Shown: positions 22,548-31,431, numbered from the stretch's first letter. The stretch is DNA of 64,000 nucleotides from a virus (IMGVR_UViG_3300046516_001816:124001-188000); one strand, 5' to 3'. The notes: a model not told the origin generated them from the sequence alone. Translations and numbers: made by a program.

Positions 22548-23129
22548 ATGAACAAGAAAAAGACTATCCTGTTTTTCACGGGGATCGGTCTCATGACCTG
22601 TGTCGGGCTGACGCTGATCATCAGCTCGTGCAGTCACGACGAGGCCGATATTCAACCGGTGCAGCAACAACCGGTGCAAGCGCAGTCAGCCTCGCAGACA
22701 CCAGCGCCTCAGATCATCGAGCGTGAGCGGATCGTGGAGCGCCACCACAGCGGGATCAATAGTTTCTTGCTGTGGCACTATCTATTTAGTCAGTCGAGCC
22801 CGACCCACACGGTGGAGTATCGTCCTGCGCCGCTGTATCATCCGCAGGCTCCGTCGACGGTCGTGCAGCAGAACGTCACTAACGTGACGGTGAACAAAAC
22901 GGTGAATGTCAATGCCAATGCTCCCTCTGCTTCTGCTGATTCTTCTAGTGGCAGTCCTGCGCGCCCGGTGGTATCGGCCCCGGCAAAGTCGTGGTGGGCC
23001 ACCCCCACGCAAGTCATGAAGGCGTCGACGGCTTACCCGAAGGCGCAAAATACCAATACGGGGAGCTACGCGGCGAAAACCGCCAGCTACTCCGGCTATA
23101 AACAAACTGTGAAGATAGGGAGAAGGTAA
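22548..23129 (+). CDS. Putative outer-membrane lipoprotein
   Basis: 193 residues, ATG seven bases after the binding-protein gene with AAAGGA upstream. A basic start (MNKKK), hydrophobic core and the lipobox ISSC (Cys28) predict lipidation. Ser follows the Cys, so outer-membrane sorting is expected. The mature protein is low complexity: Gln/Pro/Ala-rich, then IIERERIVERHH, a Val/Asn/Thr-rich block (NVTNVTVNKTVNVNANA) and a basic C-terminus (KQTVKIGRR). Adjacent export of two proteins suggests they act together in the envelope. A spanin is an alternative, but no partner with the usual architecture was found. Confidence 0.65.
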   Translation: MNKKKTILFFTGIGLMTCVGLTLIISSCSHDEADIQPVQQQPVQAQSASQTPAPQIIERERIVERHHSGINSFLLWHYLFSQSSPTHTVEYRPAPLYHPQAPSTVVQQNVTNVTVNKTVNVNANAPSASADSSSGSPARPVVSAPAKSWWATPTQVMKASTAYPKAQNTNTGSYAAKTASYSGYKQTVKIGRR

Positions 23130-24061
23130 TGGACAAGGTCCTGTGTGTCTATCACAAAGACTGCATTGACGGTTACGCGGCGGCCTGGGTGGTCGGGCAC
23201 GCGTGTGGCTTTGAGAACGTGGAGTTCGTCGCGGCGAACTACGGCGATGCGCTGCCAGTGTTGGAAGGCCGGGAAGTCTATATCGTCGATTTCAGCTACG
23301 ATCCGGCTGAGCTCTCCACCGATGACTTGAAGCAGATGGCGAAAGCCAAGCGCCTGGTCATGCTCGATCACCACGAGACGGCCTACGCGAACTGGAAAGA
23401 TGTCCCGTTGCTGGATCACTGGACTTTCCGTTACGAACCTGCGATGTCTGGGGTTGGGGTGGCATGGCGCTGGTTCTTTGGCGGCAACAAAGCGATGCCC
23501 ATGCCCTTGCAGTTGATTCAGGATCGCGACCTGTGGCAGTTCCAGCTGGAAGGCAGTCGCGAGTTTCATGCGGTGGCAGTGTCCTATGGACTCCTGCGAG
23601 AAGCGCCGACCGAGCACGGCTGGCTGGGTCAGCTGATCGAGGACACACCGTTCTGGTTGAATGGGCCGCCTTCGGATATTATCATGATCCAGGGCAAGGC
23701 GATCATTCGGGATCAGAAGAATCTGATTCAGACACTCTTGCAGCGCGCGCATCTGGTGAGCTGCCGGGGCTATGAAGTGCCGCTGTGTCAGGTGCCTTAC
23801 GACATGCGCTCGGACGCGGGCTTCTGGTTAAGCCTCAAGTATCCGTTCTCGATTACCTACGACGATGTCTGGTCCGATGGCGTGCGCAAGTATTCGTTTC
23901 GCTCGAACAAGAAGACCGGTATCGACGTGATGAAAGTCACGCAACCCTGGGGCGGCGGTGGTCACAAGCACGCCTCGGGCTTTACGGTACCGATTGATCT
24001 GCCGTTCCCTTTTCTTGCAGTGCAGGGACGTCAGTTGAAGCTGGATTTTGAAGACAAGTAA
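23129..24061 (+). CDS. DHH/DHHA1-family phosphoesterase
   Basis: 310 residues, ATG overlapping the previous stop (TAATG). Motif I is YHKDCIDGYAAAW (His9, Asp11, Asp14). Motif II is VDFSYDP. Motif III is the hallmark DHHETA (Asp80-His81-His82). The C-terminal DHHA1 domain has WGGGGHKHASGF. These are the metal-binding residues of DHH phosphodiesterases, which degrade nanoRNA, pAp or cyclic-nucleotide products. Length matches the two-domain form. The substrate is unknown. Degradation of short oligonucleotides for recycling, or of a cyclic-nucleotide defence signal, would fit a phage. It overlaps the DUF1289 gene. Confidence 0.88.
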   Translation: MDKVLCVYHKDCIDGYAAAWVVGHACGFENVEFVAANYGDALPVLEGREVYIVDFSYDPAELSTDDLKQMAKAKRLVMLDHHETAYANWKDVPLLDHWTFRYEPAMSGVGVAWRWFFGGNKAMPMPLQLIQDRDLWQFQLEGSREFHAVAVSYGLLREAPTEHGWLGQLIEDTPFWLNGPPSDIIMIQGKAIIRDQKNLIQTLLQRAHLVSCRGYEVPLCQVPYDMRSDAGFWLSLKYPFSITYDDVWSDGVRKYSFRSNKKTGIDVMKVTQPWGGGGHKHASGFTVPIDLPFPFLAVQGRQLKLDFEDK

Positions 24062-24261
24062 TGATCAACGATCAAGAGGATGTAGCATCCGGTTGCATTG
24101 GAGTGTGCTCCACGCTGTTTGATCCCGTCTGCAAGGGCTGCGGACGGACCCAAGCCGACGTGGACAACTGGGTCTGGATGAGTCGCGACGAGAAACTCGC
24201 CGCGGTTCAGAAGGCCGAGCAAGCAGGCACCGCAATGCGCTTTCAGAAACCGCCTTTTTAG
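24061..24261 (+). CDS. DUF1289-family Cys protein
   Basis: 66 residues, ATG in the TAATG overlap with the DHH gene. It matches the family pattern well: SGCIGVCSTLFDPVCKGCGRT, then a helix beginning ADVDNWVWMSRDEKLAAV. Four cysteines (C-x3-C...C-x2-C) predict a metal or Fe-S site. DUF1289 proteins are common in proteobacteria, usually next to unrelated genes, with no established function. A phage copy suggests acquisition from a host. Confidence 0.8.
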   Translation: MINDQEDVASGCIGVCSTLFDPVCKGCGRTQADVDNWVWMSRDEKLAAVQKAEQAGTAMRFQKPPF

Positions 24262-24272
24262 GATTAGGTATC

Positions 24273-24554
24273 ATGTTCGTGTTGTGTAGCTATCGCCGCA
24301 GCCTCGGGAACAAGCCGGAGTACTATCAACCGTTAGCCGCCGACGGTTTGATCCCAGGAATAACCAAGAAACGCGTGGAAGCTAAGCAGTTCGAAAGTCG
24401 CGCTGAAGCAGCGCTAGCCATTCCGGGCTTTCAGTTGCTCAAGTGTGAACAAGCTAAACGCATTCGCGCGCGGTACCAAGCGTGCTTTGGTGAGAATCCC
24501 TTTCACCAGCCGGACCCGATCCTGGTCGAGCCGGTTCATCTTGCGTTAATGTAA
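24273..24554 (+). CDS. Small hypothetical protein
   Basis: 93 residues, ATG 12 bases after the DUF1289 gene. It is a small basic alpha/beta protein with FVLCSYRRSLG at the start and a helix FESRAEAALAIPGFQLL. The Pro-rich C-terminus is FHQPDPILVEPVHLA. It is the last gene before the long tail-fibre region and is followed by a terminator. Function unknown. Confidence 0.65.
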   Translation: MFVLCSYRRSLGNKPEYYQPLAADGLIPGITKKRVEAKQFESRAEAALAIPGFQLLKCEQAKRIRARYQACFGENPFHQPDPILVEPVHLALM

Positions 24555-24559
24555 CTTAG

Positions 24560-24592
24560 AGCCCCGGGCCGCGCGCTCGGGGCTTTATGCCG
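24560..24592 (+). terminator. Intrinsic terminator running into TTTATGCCG
   Basis: Stem AGCCCCG / CGGGGCT with an 11-base loop and TTTATGCCG overlapping its end. It separates the metabolic genes from the fibre region. Confidence 0.8.
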
Positions 24593-24603
24593 GAATTTTA
24601 TGG
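24584..24603 (+). promoter_or_regulatory. Candidate late promoter (TTTATGCCG-n-TTTTATGG)
   Basis: TTTATGCCG is followed at once by GAATTTTATGG. The second TATG lies 27 bases before the fibre gene at 24627. The same arrangement and spacing occurs at 32804. Confidence 0.4.
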
Positions 24604-24626
24604 ACCTTCTCTTTTAAGGATAGATC

Positions 24627-25886
24627 ATGTCGGACGGACTCGCCGCCCTCACCCAGAACTTACAAGCCGACATGCTGTCGGTGGCCGACTCAGCCTCTAA
24701 AGCGGAGACGAGTGCCAAGGACGCTGTGGCCAGCCAGGAGGCCGCGTACGCCGCTGCGCAAAGCGCCAGTACCAGTGCCGCCGGTGTCACCCAAGCGGCT
24801 GCTAGCAGCCTTACCAACGCGAACCAGGCCCAGTATTGGGCGGGCGTCGCTCAAGCCGTCAATGCGATCAAGGCCAGCTTCGATCCGGTGAGCCGCAGTG
24901 TGCTGATTGCCCTCTCTAATGCGAATCTCACAGCCCGATTTCCAGTGGGGCAAGCTGGCATTCTGGGCAATGTCGGACACGGTGCGGGACAGCATTATTT
25001 CGAAGTCACCTTTGTGTCGGGCAGCGCGAGCAGTAACTGTTCGATTGGGGTGGCGCCGAAAAAGCAAGACCTCAACAGTCAGATTGGCTACAACGACAAT
25101 AGCTCGGGCTCGATTGCAGCCTTCCAGAATTCCGGCAACATTTATAGCAGCGCCTCTAAGCTAGCGACCACGGATAGTTTCGGCACGGCCGGTGCGGTGG
25201 TGGGTGTCGCGGTGGATTCGGATAAGAACCTGGTCTGGATTCGCGTGAATAACGGACACTGGAATGGCAATCCGAGTGCGGATCCGGTCGAAGGGGTGGT
25301 GGGTTTGCCGATTCGCTTTACGGGCGCTGTGTACCCGGCGATGGCCACCGACGTGGTCTCGACGTATACCGCGAACTTCAACGGTCCGTTTGCCAACACC
25401 ATTCCTACGGGCTACAACGCCTGGGGGGCGGACGCGTTTCAGTATGTCGTACCGCTCGCGACCAAAGACACGCCGGGGGTGGCGTCCTTTGGTGAAGGCC
25501 TGGCGGTCGATGCGCAAGGTAATGTGACGGCCAGTGTCTATTACGATCTGGCCACCACGCAAGGCTGGGACACGATGACACTCGATCTCAGCACCCCGCA
25601 GCCGCTCTATCACCTGGTGCTGAATGCGACACAAGCGTCGTTGGCCTTTGCGAATCTGAATCTGCCCGCGGGTAAGGCGCTGCGCTTTACGCTCTACGTC
25701 GAACAGGGCACGGGGGCGAATACGATCACCCAGTGGGACAGCCGGATTCAGTGGTGCACGGGCTCGGGTCAGGCTCCGGTGCTGGCGTTTGCCAAGGGCG
25801 CACGCAATGTGTTTGAATTTGAAACCATCGACGGCGTAAGCTTCGCGGGCTACTACGTCGGTCAACTGAACGCGAGCGGTGCGTAA
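24627..25886 (+). CDS. Tail fibre with SPRY-like receptor domain
   Basis: 419 residues, ATG with AAGG upstream. Residues 1-85 form an Ala/Ser-rich coiled shaft (SASKAETSAKDAVASQ). Residues about 95-250 match the SPRY/B30.2 pattern: QHYFEVTFVSG, SIGVAPKK, GYNDNSSGSIAAF, GAVVGVAVDSDKNLVWIRVN, NNGHWNGNP and AVYPAMA. The C-terminal 150 residues are another beta-rich domain (VASFGEGLAVDAQGNV, LRFTLYVEQGTGANTI, FEFETIDGVSFAGYYV), a familiar fibre-tip element. It is probably a receptor-binding fibre at the tail. A short gap separates it from the glycosidase-like gene, so they share a transcript. Confidence 0.75.
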   Translation: MSDGLAALTQNLQADMLSVADSASKAETSAKDAVASQEAAYAAAQSASTSAAGVTQAAASSLTNANQAQYWAGVAQAVNAIKASFDPVSRSVLIALSNANLTARFPVGQAGILGNVGHGAGQHYFEVTFVSGSASSNCSIGVAPKKQDLNSQIGYNDNSSGSIAAFQNSGNIYSSASKLATTDSFGTAGAVVGVAVDSDKNLVWIRVNNGHWNGNPSADPVEGVVGLPIRFTGAVYPAMATDVVSTYTANFNGPFANTIPTGYNAWGADAFQYVVPLATKDTPGVASFGEGLAVDAQGNVTASVYYDLATTQGWDTMTLDLSTPQPLYHLVLNATQASLAFANLNLPAGKALRFTLYVEQGTGANTITQWDSRIQWCTGSGQAPVLAFAKGARNVFEFETIDGVSFAGYYVGQLNASGA

Positions 25887-25895
25887 GGAGTCAGT

Positions 25896-28640
25896 ATGTT
25901 ATCGAGTCTTCGCGTAGGACATAGTAGCGAACAACAAAACGCGCTCTCGATCATCCACGGGTTTAATAACTTTCTCGAACGCAAGACCGGGGACGTGGAT
26001 GACAATGGCGACAACGTGGTAGGGGCATTTGTCATCAATAACGAAGGCATGCTCTGCAACAACTTGCACTTCGAAGGCGGTCCGCAAGACTATACGCCCA
26101 CGCAGTGCTCGACCACCGAAGGGCAGTCGCTGTTGATCCTGGGTTACTACTATCTGTGGAAGGGCACGGGCAATCCGGTGTGGCTGCAAAAAGCCGAGCA
26201 GTACTTTGACTGTTATGTGAGGTACTTCTATGGCACCGCGCCCGTTCCCAACCCGCCCGCGATCTATCGCGCCAACTGGATTATGAACGGCAAGAATCCG
26301 TTTATGGTCTATGGTCCGCCCAATCCGCTCAGCGCGCAAAGCCCCGGCTTCTATGGCGAGCCGATTCAGTTCACCAATGGCGTGGGGGTGATTCCGGCCG
26401 GTGGGACGACCTTTGGCGACAAGCTGGTGAAGGTGTATCAGATCTTTACTGGGAAGTTTGCCTACGACTCCGTGCGTGCCGGTCCGGCCCATGGGGGCAC
26501 GTCCTATACGTTCCAGTCGTTTATGGCGACCAACGGAGCGTGGGATAAGAAGTACAACAGCACGACGATGTCAGCGAACACGGCGGTTGGGACCATCATC
26601 CTGGATGACACGTCCTTCACCGGTACGCTGTCGGTGAGTTACGTCATCGAGTCCGCCAATATCATCGGGCGCAACCAGCCGTTTGACGTCTGGCCGACCT
26701 GGCGTACCCTCCAACCCGACGAGTTGGGTAACGCCATTGATGCCGAGCAGTGGTTCACCGAAGCCGCGTTGTTGCTGTATAAGGCAACGGGCAATCCGCT
26801 GTATAACCAGATCTATCAGTGCGGGCTGCTGACCTGTCTGGATGCGACGGTGGTGGATGACGTGACGTATTACTTCCAGAAAGAAGCGACGTCGGTGGAT
26901 CCGTGTGACTACGGTATCTCCTACTGGTGGAACTATACGCCGACCAATAGCATCGCAACCATCAGTCGGAATGCGGACGGCTATATCGTTGCCACCAAGA
27001 CAGCGGAGACGGGGGATCACCTCGGGACCTTTGCGCTGGAACAGATTGCGGTGTTCAACCAGATTGGCCCGAACACGTCCATCAACAATACGTTCTCGAT
27101 TGATAGCCCGACAGCCCGGATTGACTTCTACACGTATATCCAGTCGGCCGTCGATGCGCCCACTGGGGTGAAGTATCGCTACTCGTTGCCGCAAGGGAAC
27201 TGGAGCCAGATGCAGACGGTGAACGTACCCTTTAACAAGATGATTGCCACGACTAAAGCGGATGGGTCGGAGCTCATTATGTTGGATGGGGCGAACTTTG
27301 CGACCTGGGGCACGGCGACCGCTGTGAGTACCTACGAGACGTTTACGCTTAATGGTCAGGTCTACTCGGACTATGTCTGTACGGCCACGTGTCCGGATAA
27401 TAACTCGGGACTCGCCGCTGGGTTCTGGTTGTTGCAGACCACGACCCAGTCGATTGCCCCGCTCACCTACAAGTCCATCTCCGGCACGATGTATGTGGTG
27501 TTGAAAGACGCGCTGGGCGTGAACTACTGGTATGCGTTGCCGCACGCCGATGACTGGACTACGATCAATCTGACCTGGGATATGTTTACGCTGGTGCCCT
27601 ATCAGAGCGGTACGCCTTCGCCGACGCCGACCCCGCAAGCGGCGATGACGCAGATTGAGTTCGAGACCAATAACAGTGCGGCGACCATCCAGACGTATTG
27701 TTGGGGCGCTGTTCCCACGGTCTATCATCCGAATGGCGAGTGGTCCACGCAGTGGTTCTTGCATGCAAGCGACAGTTCAGCGTTCACTTGGTTGGTCGGG
27801 GATGTGGTGATTCAGAATCAGGCGAATCAACCGTTTAAGTATACGCCGGGCGTGGTGCCGTTTTCCAATCAGTATTCGCCGTCCTTGCGTCGTAATGAGT
27901 TCTGGCGCGGCACGCCCTATTCGGGGTATCAGTATCCGGTGAACTGGCTGTATGCGACGCTGCCCGACTATTACGAGAACGTGATTCAGTTCTACTGGGA
28001 CTGTCAGCAGGCGTATCGCAACGAGATCGGGGTGTTGGGTCCGTTCATGCCGGCTTACGTCTGGCCACGGTATGACAACCTAGGGGAAGGACCGATTGAA
28101 AGCTTTGCGTTTGGCTCCGATCAACCCCAACCCTGGGCGGGCTATGAGCCACGCGGTTTCTTCTCCGCGTGTCATTTGTGGGCCGAGCTGGTGCGCCAGC
28201 ATAAGCCCGTCAATCCGAAGCTCGTCCAAGTCTGTCAGAACTACGCCGGGTATCTGTTGCAATTCCAGAAGACACACAACGGGTTGACGCCGTCGGTGTT
28301 TCCCCGGACTGCACCGCCGTATAACGACGGTTGGGATGCCGACCCCGAGCAAAGCAATCCGGACCACGTCGGACATATGACAGGGCTCTGGTTGGCAGGC
28401 TGTGTGGAGATGTTGAATGCGGGGGACAAGAGCGGCATTCCGCAGAAGGTCATCAAGTACTTGCTGCAAGAGCTCGAGAATACCTACGTGATTCGCAGTG
28501 ACGCCGAGTCGGACATGAATGGCTCGTTTTCACCTTGGGCAGGCGGCCGGATGTTCTACGGCTTCTGGGCAGGGGAGATCTTCCGGGGGTTGGGACTGTA
28601 CCTCGAATGGCTGAACAAAGGCAACAGTATTAACGCTTAA
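25896..28640 (+). CDS. Large glycosidase-like tail protein (six-hairpin type)
   Basis: 914 residues, ATG with AAGGAG upstream. The N-terminal 130 and C-terminal 250 residues consist of amphipathic helix pairs rich in Trp/Tyr (SLLILGYYYLWKGTG, EQYFDCYVRYFYG; later GFFSACHLWAELVRQHKP and MTGLWLAGCVEML). This is the pattern of (alpha/alpha)6 glycosidases. The middle (about residues 350-620) is a beta-rich insertion resembling carbohydrate-binding sandwiches (TARIDFYTYIQ, MTQIEFETNN). Acidic candidates are present, but no catalytic pair can be fixed by eye. It likely degrades or binds capsule, LPS or exopolysaccharide during adsorption. Confidence 0.6.
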   Translation: MLSSLRVGHSSEQQNALSIIHGFNNFLERKTGDVDDNGDNVVGAFVINNEGMLCNNLHFEGGPQDYTPTQCSTTEGQSLLILGYYYLWKGTGNPVWLQKAEQYFDCYVRYFYGTAPVPNPPAIYRANWIMNGKNPFMVYGPPNPLSAQSPGFYGEPIQFTNGVGVIPAGGTTFGDKLVKVYQIFTGKFAYDSVRAGPAHGGTSYTFQSFMATNGAWDKKYNSTTMSANTAVGTIILDDTSFTGTLSVSYVIESANIIGRNQPFDVWPTWRTLQPDELGNAIDAEQWFTEAALLLYKATGNPLYNQIYQCGLLTCLDATVVDDVTYYFQKEATSVDPCDYGISYWWNYTPTNSIATISRNADGYIVATKTAETGDHLGTFALEQIAVFNQIGPNTSINNTFSIDSPTARIDFYTYIQSAVDAPTGVKYRYSLPQGNWSQMQTVNVPFNKMIATTKADGSELIMLDGANFATWGTATAVSTYETFTLNGQVYSDYVCTATCPDNNSGLAAGFWLLQTTTQSIAPLTYKSISGTMYVVLKDALGVNYWYALPHADDWTTINLTWDMFTLVPYQSGTPSPTPTPQAAMTQIEFETNNSAATIQTYCWGAVPTVYHPNGEWSTQWFLHASDSSAFTWLVGDVVIQNQANQPFKYTPGVVPFSNQYSPSLRRNEFWRGTPYSGYQYPVNWLYATLPDYYENVIQFYWDCQQAYRNEIGVLGPFMPAYVWPRYDNLGEGPIESFAFGSDQPQPWAGYEPRGFFSACHLWAELVRQHKPVNPKLVQVCQNYAGYLLQFQKTHNGLTPSVFPRTAPPYNDGWDADPEQSNPDHVGHMTGLWLAGCVEMLNAGDKSGIPQKVIKYLLQELENTYVIRSDAESDMNGSFSPWAGGRMFYGFWAGEIFRGLGLYLEWLNKGNSINA

Positions 28641-28647
28641 ACATACG

Positions 28648-28676
28648 GGGCGGGCTTCGGCTCGCCCTATATGCCG
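28648..28676 (+). terminator. Intrinsic terminator running into TATATGCCG
   Basis: Eight-base stem GGGCGGGC / GCTCGCCC (one G-T pair) with a UUCG loop, followed by TATATGCCG, a one-base variant of the common trailer. Confidence 0.8.
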
Positions 28677-28692
28677 TCTAATATTTTTTGGC

Positions 28693-28704
28693 CATTTTAT
28701 GCAT
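28693..28704 (+). promoter_or_regulatory. Candidate late promoter (CATTTTATGCAT)
   Basis: A TTTTATG heptamer lies 31 bases before the fibre start at 28732 and 22 bases after the ATGCCG trailer, in an A/T-rich gap. Confidence 0.35.
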
Positions 28705-28731
28705 GTCTCAACCACCATAAAAGGGCTCACT

Positions 28732-30348
28732 ATGTCAGACGGTACTACTCCTGGCTCGGATGGGATCAGCGCAGCCGCCACCGCGTTGGCTCAAGAAATG
28801 TCGAATTCCTTGTCGGAGTTCATCGATGGCGTGGTAGCCAACGTCAATCAAGACACGATCGCCAATGCGCAAGCCAGTGCGGCCGCGGCCGCTGCGTCCG
28901 CGACGGCTGCTGCCTCATCCGCCTCTCAGGCTTCTCAAGCGTCGACGACGTCGGCGGCTAACTCCGGTTCCTCGGGTCAAAGCGCGACCTGGGCATCCCA
29001 ATCCGCGACGGCTGCGGCGGCTGCCGCGGCTGAATCCCTGGCTGCCCAACAAGCGGCCAATCAAAGCTACGCCAACACGCAAGCGGCACTCGCTGCCTTT
29101 CAAGCGACGGCCACCGCGTTGACGGGTTTCATGACCACGTACAAGACGTACTTCCTGGGGGCGGGCGCGGCTGACCCCACGCAAGACGGCAATGGCAACT
29201 CGCTGCGCGAAGGGGCCATGTACGAGAACACAACGAGCCACAAAATCCGGGTCTACTCGGGCACCCAGTGGAACGATATCGACTACACGATCCAGGCTCA
29301 ACTCGCTGCCGCTACGGCGTCCGCTACGGCGGCTGCGAGCTCCGCCACTGCCGCCGCGGGTTCCGCGACGGCCGCCGGTGCTTCGGCGACGTTGTCCCAG
29401 AACTGGGCCTCGCAAGCCTCGGGCGTAGTGAACGGTACGAGCTCGCTCTCGGCTAAGCAATACGCCGGTAATGCGGCGACCTCGGCGACCAACGCGGCAT
29501 CGTCCGCGACCGCAGCGGCTGCTTCCGCGACGGCCGCGGCAGGCTCGGCCACGCAAGCGCAAACGTCGGCTGCCACCGCGACCTCCCAAGCCACCTCGGC
29601 GTCGGGTTCGGCTACCGCTGCTTCGGGTTCCGCTACAGCGGCATCCACGTCGGCGGGTAACGCATCCACGTCGGCCACGGCGGCTAGTACTTCGGCAACC
29701 AACGCAGCCAATAGTGCCACGGCCGCCGCGGGTTCGGCGACGGCGGCTGCGACGTCGGCTACAAATGCGTCGAACAGTGCAGCGAGCATCGGCGCGTTCG
29801 GTGTGCTCTCAGGCATCGTGTCAGTGACCAACAACAAGAACCTGACGAGTGCGGACTACGGGAAGATGTACGAGATCCCGTCGGGCTCGGCAGGCGGCTA
29901 CTCGATTGCCGCGCCTGCGGTGGTCGCAGGCGACACCGGTAAATGCTTCGGGATCTGCAACCGCTCCACGGGTGCGGTCACAGTCACGACGGGGGCGAAG
30001 TTCTTCAGCTCCTACGGCTCGAACGTAGCAACGGTGACGATCCCGCCGAATTCGACGGTGATCTTCCAGCAAGACGGTACGAACTTCAACGGCATTGCAG
30101 GCTCGGGGGCCATCGGTAGCACCCTGGTGCCGACCAACGCAGCCCAACCGGGTCAATGGGAGGCGCTCGCGCCGACGGGTCCGGCAGGGGGTGCGACGTT
30201 TGTGTTGCCGGGGGACGCTACGCAACAATGGGCCTACTTCGTGGCCAATGGTTCGCAGCAAGCCGCAGGCGTGGGTGCGGGTGGTTCGGGCGTGTTGGGT
30301 CCGTTCACGTCCAGCAATCCGGTGGGGTTCTGCTGGCGCATCGGTTAA
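28732..30348 (+). CDS. Alanine-heptad tail fibre
   Basis: 538 residues. ATG 28732 with AGGG upstream was chosen over ATG 28699, which lies in the promoter-like stretch. The shaft to about residue 355 is Ala/Ser/Thr heptads (SATAAAG-like). It is interrupted by one globular module with FLGAGAADPTQD, GAMYENTTSHKIRVY and a Trp, and by one module QNWASQASGVVNG...YAGNA. The C-terminal 180 residues are beta-rich, with ADYGKMYEIPSG and VTVTTGAKFFSSYGS, a small receptor-type tip. Probably a trimeric fibre with a thin coiled shaft. No S74 chaperone is attached. Confidence 0.8.
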   Translation: MSDGTTPGSDGISAAATALAQEMSNSLSEFIDGVVANVNQDTIANAQASAAAAAASATAAASSASQASQASTTSAANSGSSGQSATWASQSATAAAAAAAESLAAQQAANQSYANTQAALAAFQATATALTGFMTTYKTYFLGAGAADPTQDGNGNSLREGAMYENTTSHKIRVYSGTQWNDIDYTIQAQLAAATASATAAASSATAAAGSATAAGASATLSQNWASQASGVVNGTSSLSAKQYAGNAATSATNAASSATAAAASATAAAGSATQAQTSAATATSQATSASGSATAASGSATAASTSAGNASTSATAASTSATNAANSATAAAGSATAAATSATNASNSAASIGAFGVLSGIVSVTNNKNLTSADYGKMYEIPSGSAGGYSIAAPAVVAGDTGKCFGICNRSTGAVTVTTGAKFFSSYGSNVATVTIPPNSTVIFQQDGTNFNGIAGSGAIGSTLVPTNAAQPGQWEALAPTGPAGGATFVLPGDATQQWAYFVANGSQQAAGVGAGGSGVLGPFTSSNPVGFCWRIG

Positions 30349-30366
30349 AAACGCATGCTTTTCGTG

Positions 30367-30388
30367 GGGAGCCTTCGGGCTCCCTTTT
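30367..30388 (+). terminator. Intrinsic terminator
   Basis: Perfect seven-base stem GGGAGCC / GGCTCCC with UUCG loop and TTTT, then ATTTTG. It lacks the ATGCCG trailer. Confidence 0.85.
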
Positions 30389-30411
30389 ATTTTGTCTTCA
30401 GGGGTTAAGAC

Positions 30412-31431
30412 ATGGCGGACGGAACGAATCCCGATACCGTACTTACGACCGCGGATTTCTTAGCGGATGTGGCGGCGGTGGCACGACAGTCAGGCTGGGC
30501 AGACCAGTGTGCGACGTCAGCCGCAGCGTCGGCGGCGCAAGCTGAGCTGATTCTCGAACAGATTCTGGGATTGGTGGGCAGTGGTGAGAACTCGGGTCTT
30601 TTGGCCCAGATTCAAGAGGTGGCAAATTCGGCCAGTCAGGCGGCCGCGTCAGCGAGCGCTGCGGCAGCCAGTGCTGCGGCGGCGGCCGCCAGTGTAACCA
30701 GTGCAGCTGCTAAGGTGGGCGATGCCAGCACTCAGGCGAGTAATGCGTCGACGTCTGCAAATGCTGCCGCGGCTTCAGCAACAGCAGCAGCCAACAGTGC
30801 GACTCAAGCAGCAGCGTCCGCCACCGCGGCCAGTGCAGCTTCAGGGTCGGCTACCAGTGCGTCGAACTTTGCGACTGCTGCACAAGCGTCGGCTACAGCA
30901 GCGAACAATTCTGCGACCGCAGCGGCGTCGAGTGCTGCGCAAGCGCAAACCAGCGCCACAGCAGCCCAGACACAAGCTTCGGCTTCTCAGACCAGCGCCA
31001 CGGCCTCCGCAGGCTCCGCGTCGGCGGCCGCGGCTTCGGCGAGTCAGGCCTCGACGGCTGCGGCATCTATTGCGGGTGTCGGACTGAAGTATTTGATCAC
31101 GGCGACCTTGACGGGTACGCTGTCCGCCTCGGAAATCATTCCGTGTCCCGTGACAGTGGCGATTACCTTACCGACGAATCTGTCGGGCTCGCAATTCACG
31201 GCGATCAATAGTGCCACCGCAGCGGTGATTCTGACGCTCTTCCATAACTCGGGGGGCACGTCAACCCCGATTGGGACGGTGACGTTTGCTGCTGGGGCGA
31301 CCAACGGTACCGTGACCTTCACGAATCCCGTGGTCTTTGCCGCCGGCGACTTGCTGGTGATCACGACCCCGAGCACGGCCGATTCGACTTTGGCAAATAT
31401 TGCCATTGGGATTGTCGGCTCGGTGAACTAA
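30412..31431 (+). CDS. Alanine-rich tail fibre with short beta tip
   Basis: 339 residues. Residues 1-65 are an anchor-like helical start. Residues about 70-215 are Ala/Ser heptads without the WAS or WLG modules. The last 120 residues are a beta domain (YLITATLTGTLSASEIIP, TVAITLPTNLSGSQF, VTFAAGATNGTVTF). The start lies 23 bases after a terminator. It overlaps no gene and is followed at 11 bases by the LamG-like protein, suggesting joint expression and perhaps assembly. Confidence 0.8.
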   Translation: MADGTNPDTVLTTADFLADVAAVARQSGWADQCATSAAASAAQAELILEQILGLVGSGENSGLLAQIQEVANSASQAAASASAAAASAAAAAASVTSAAAKVGDASTQASNASTSANAAAASATAAANSATQAAASATAASAASGSATSASNFATAAQASATAANNSATAAASSAAQAQTSATAAQTQASASQTSATASAGSASAAAASASQASTAAASIAGVGLKYLITATLTGTLSASEIIPCPVTVAITLPTNLSGSQFTAINSATAAVILTLFHNSGGTSTPIGTVTFAAGATNGTVTFTNPVVFAAGDLLVITTPSTADSTLANIAIGIVGSVN

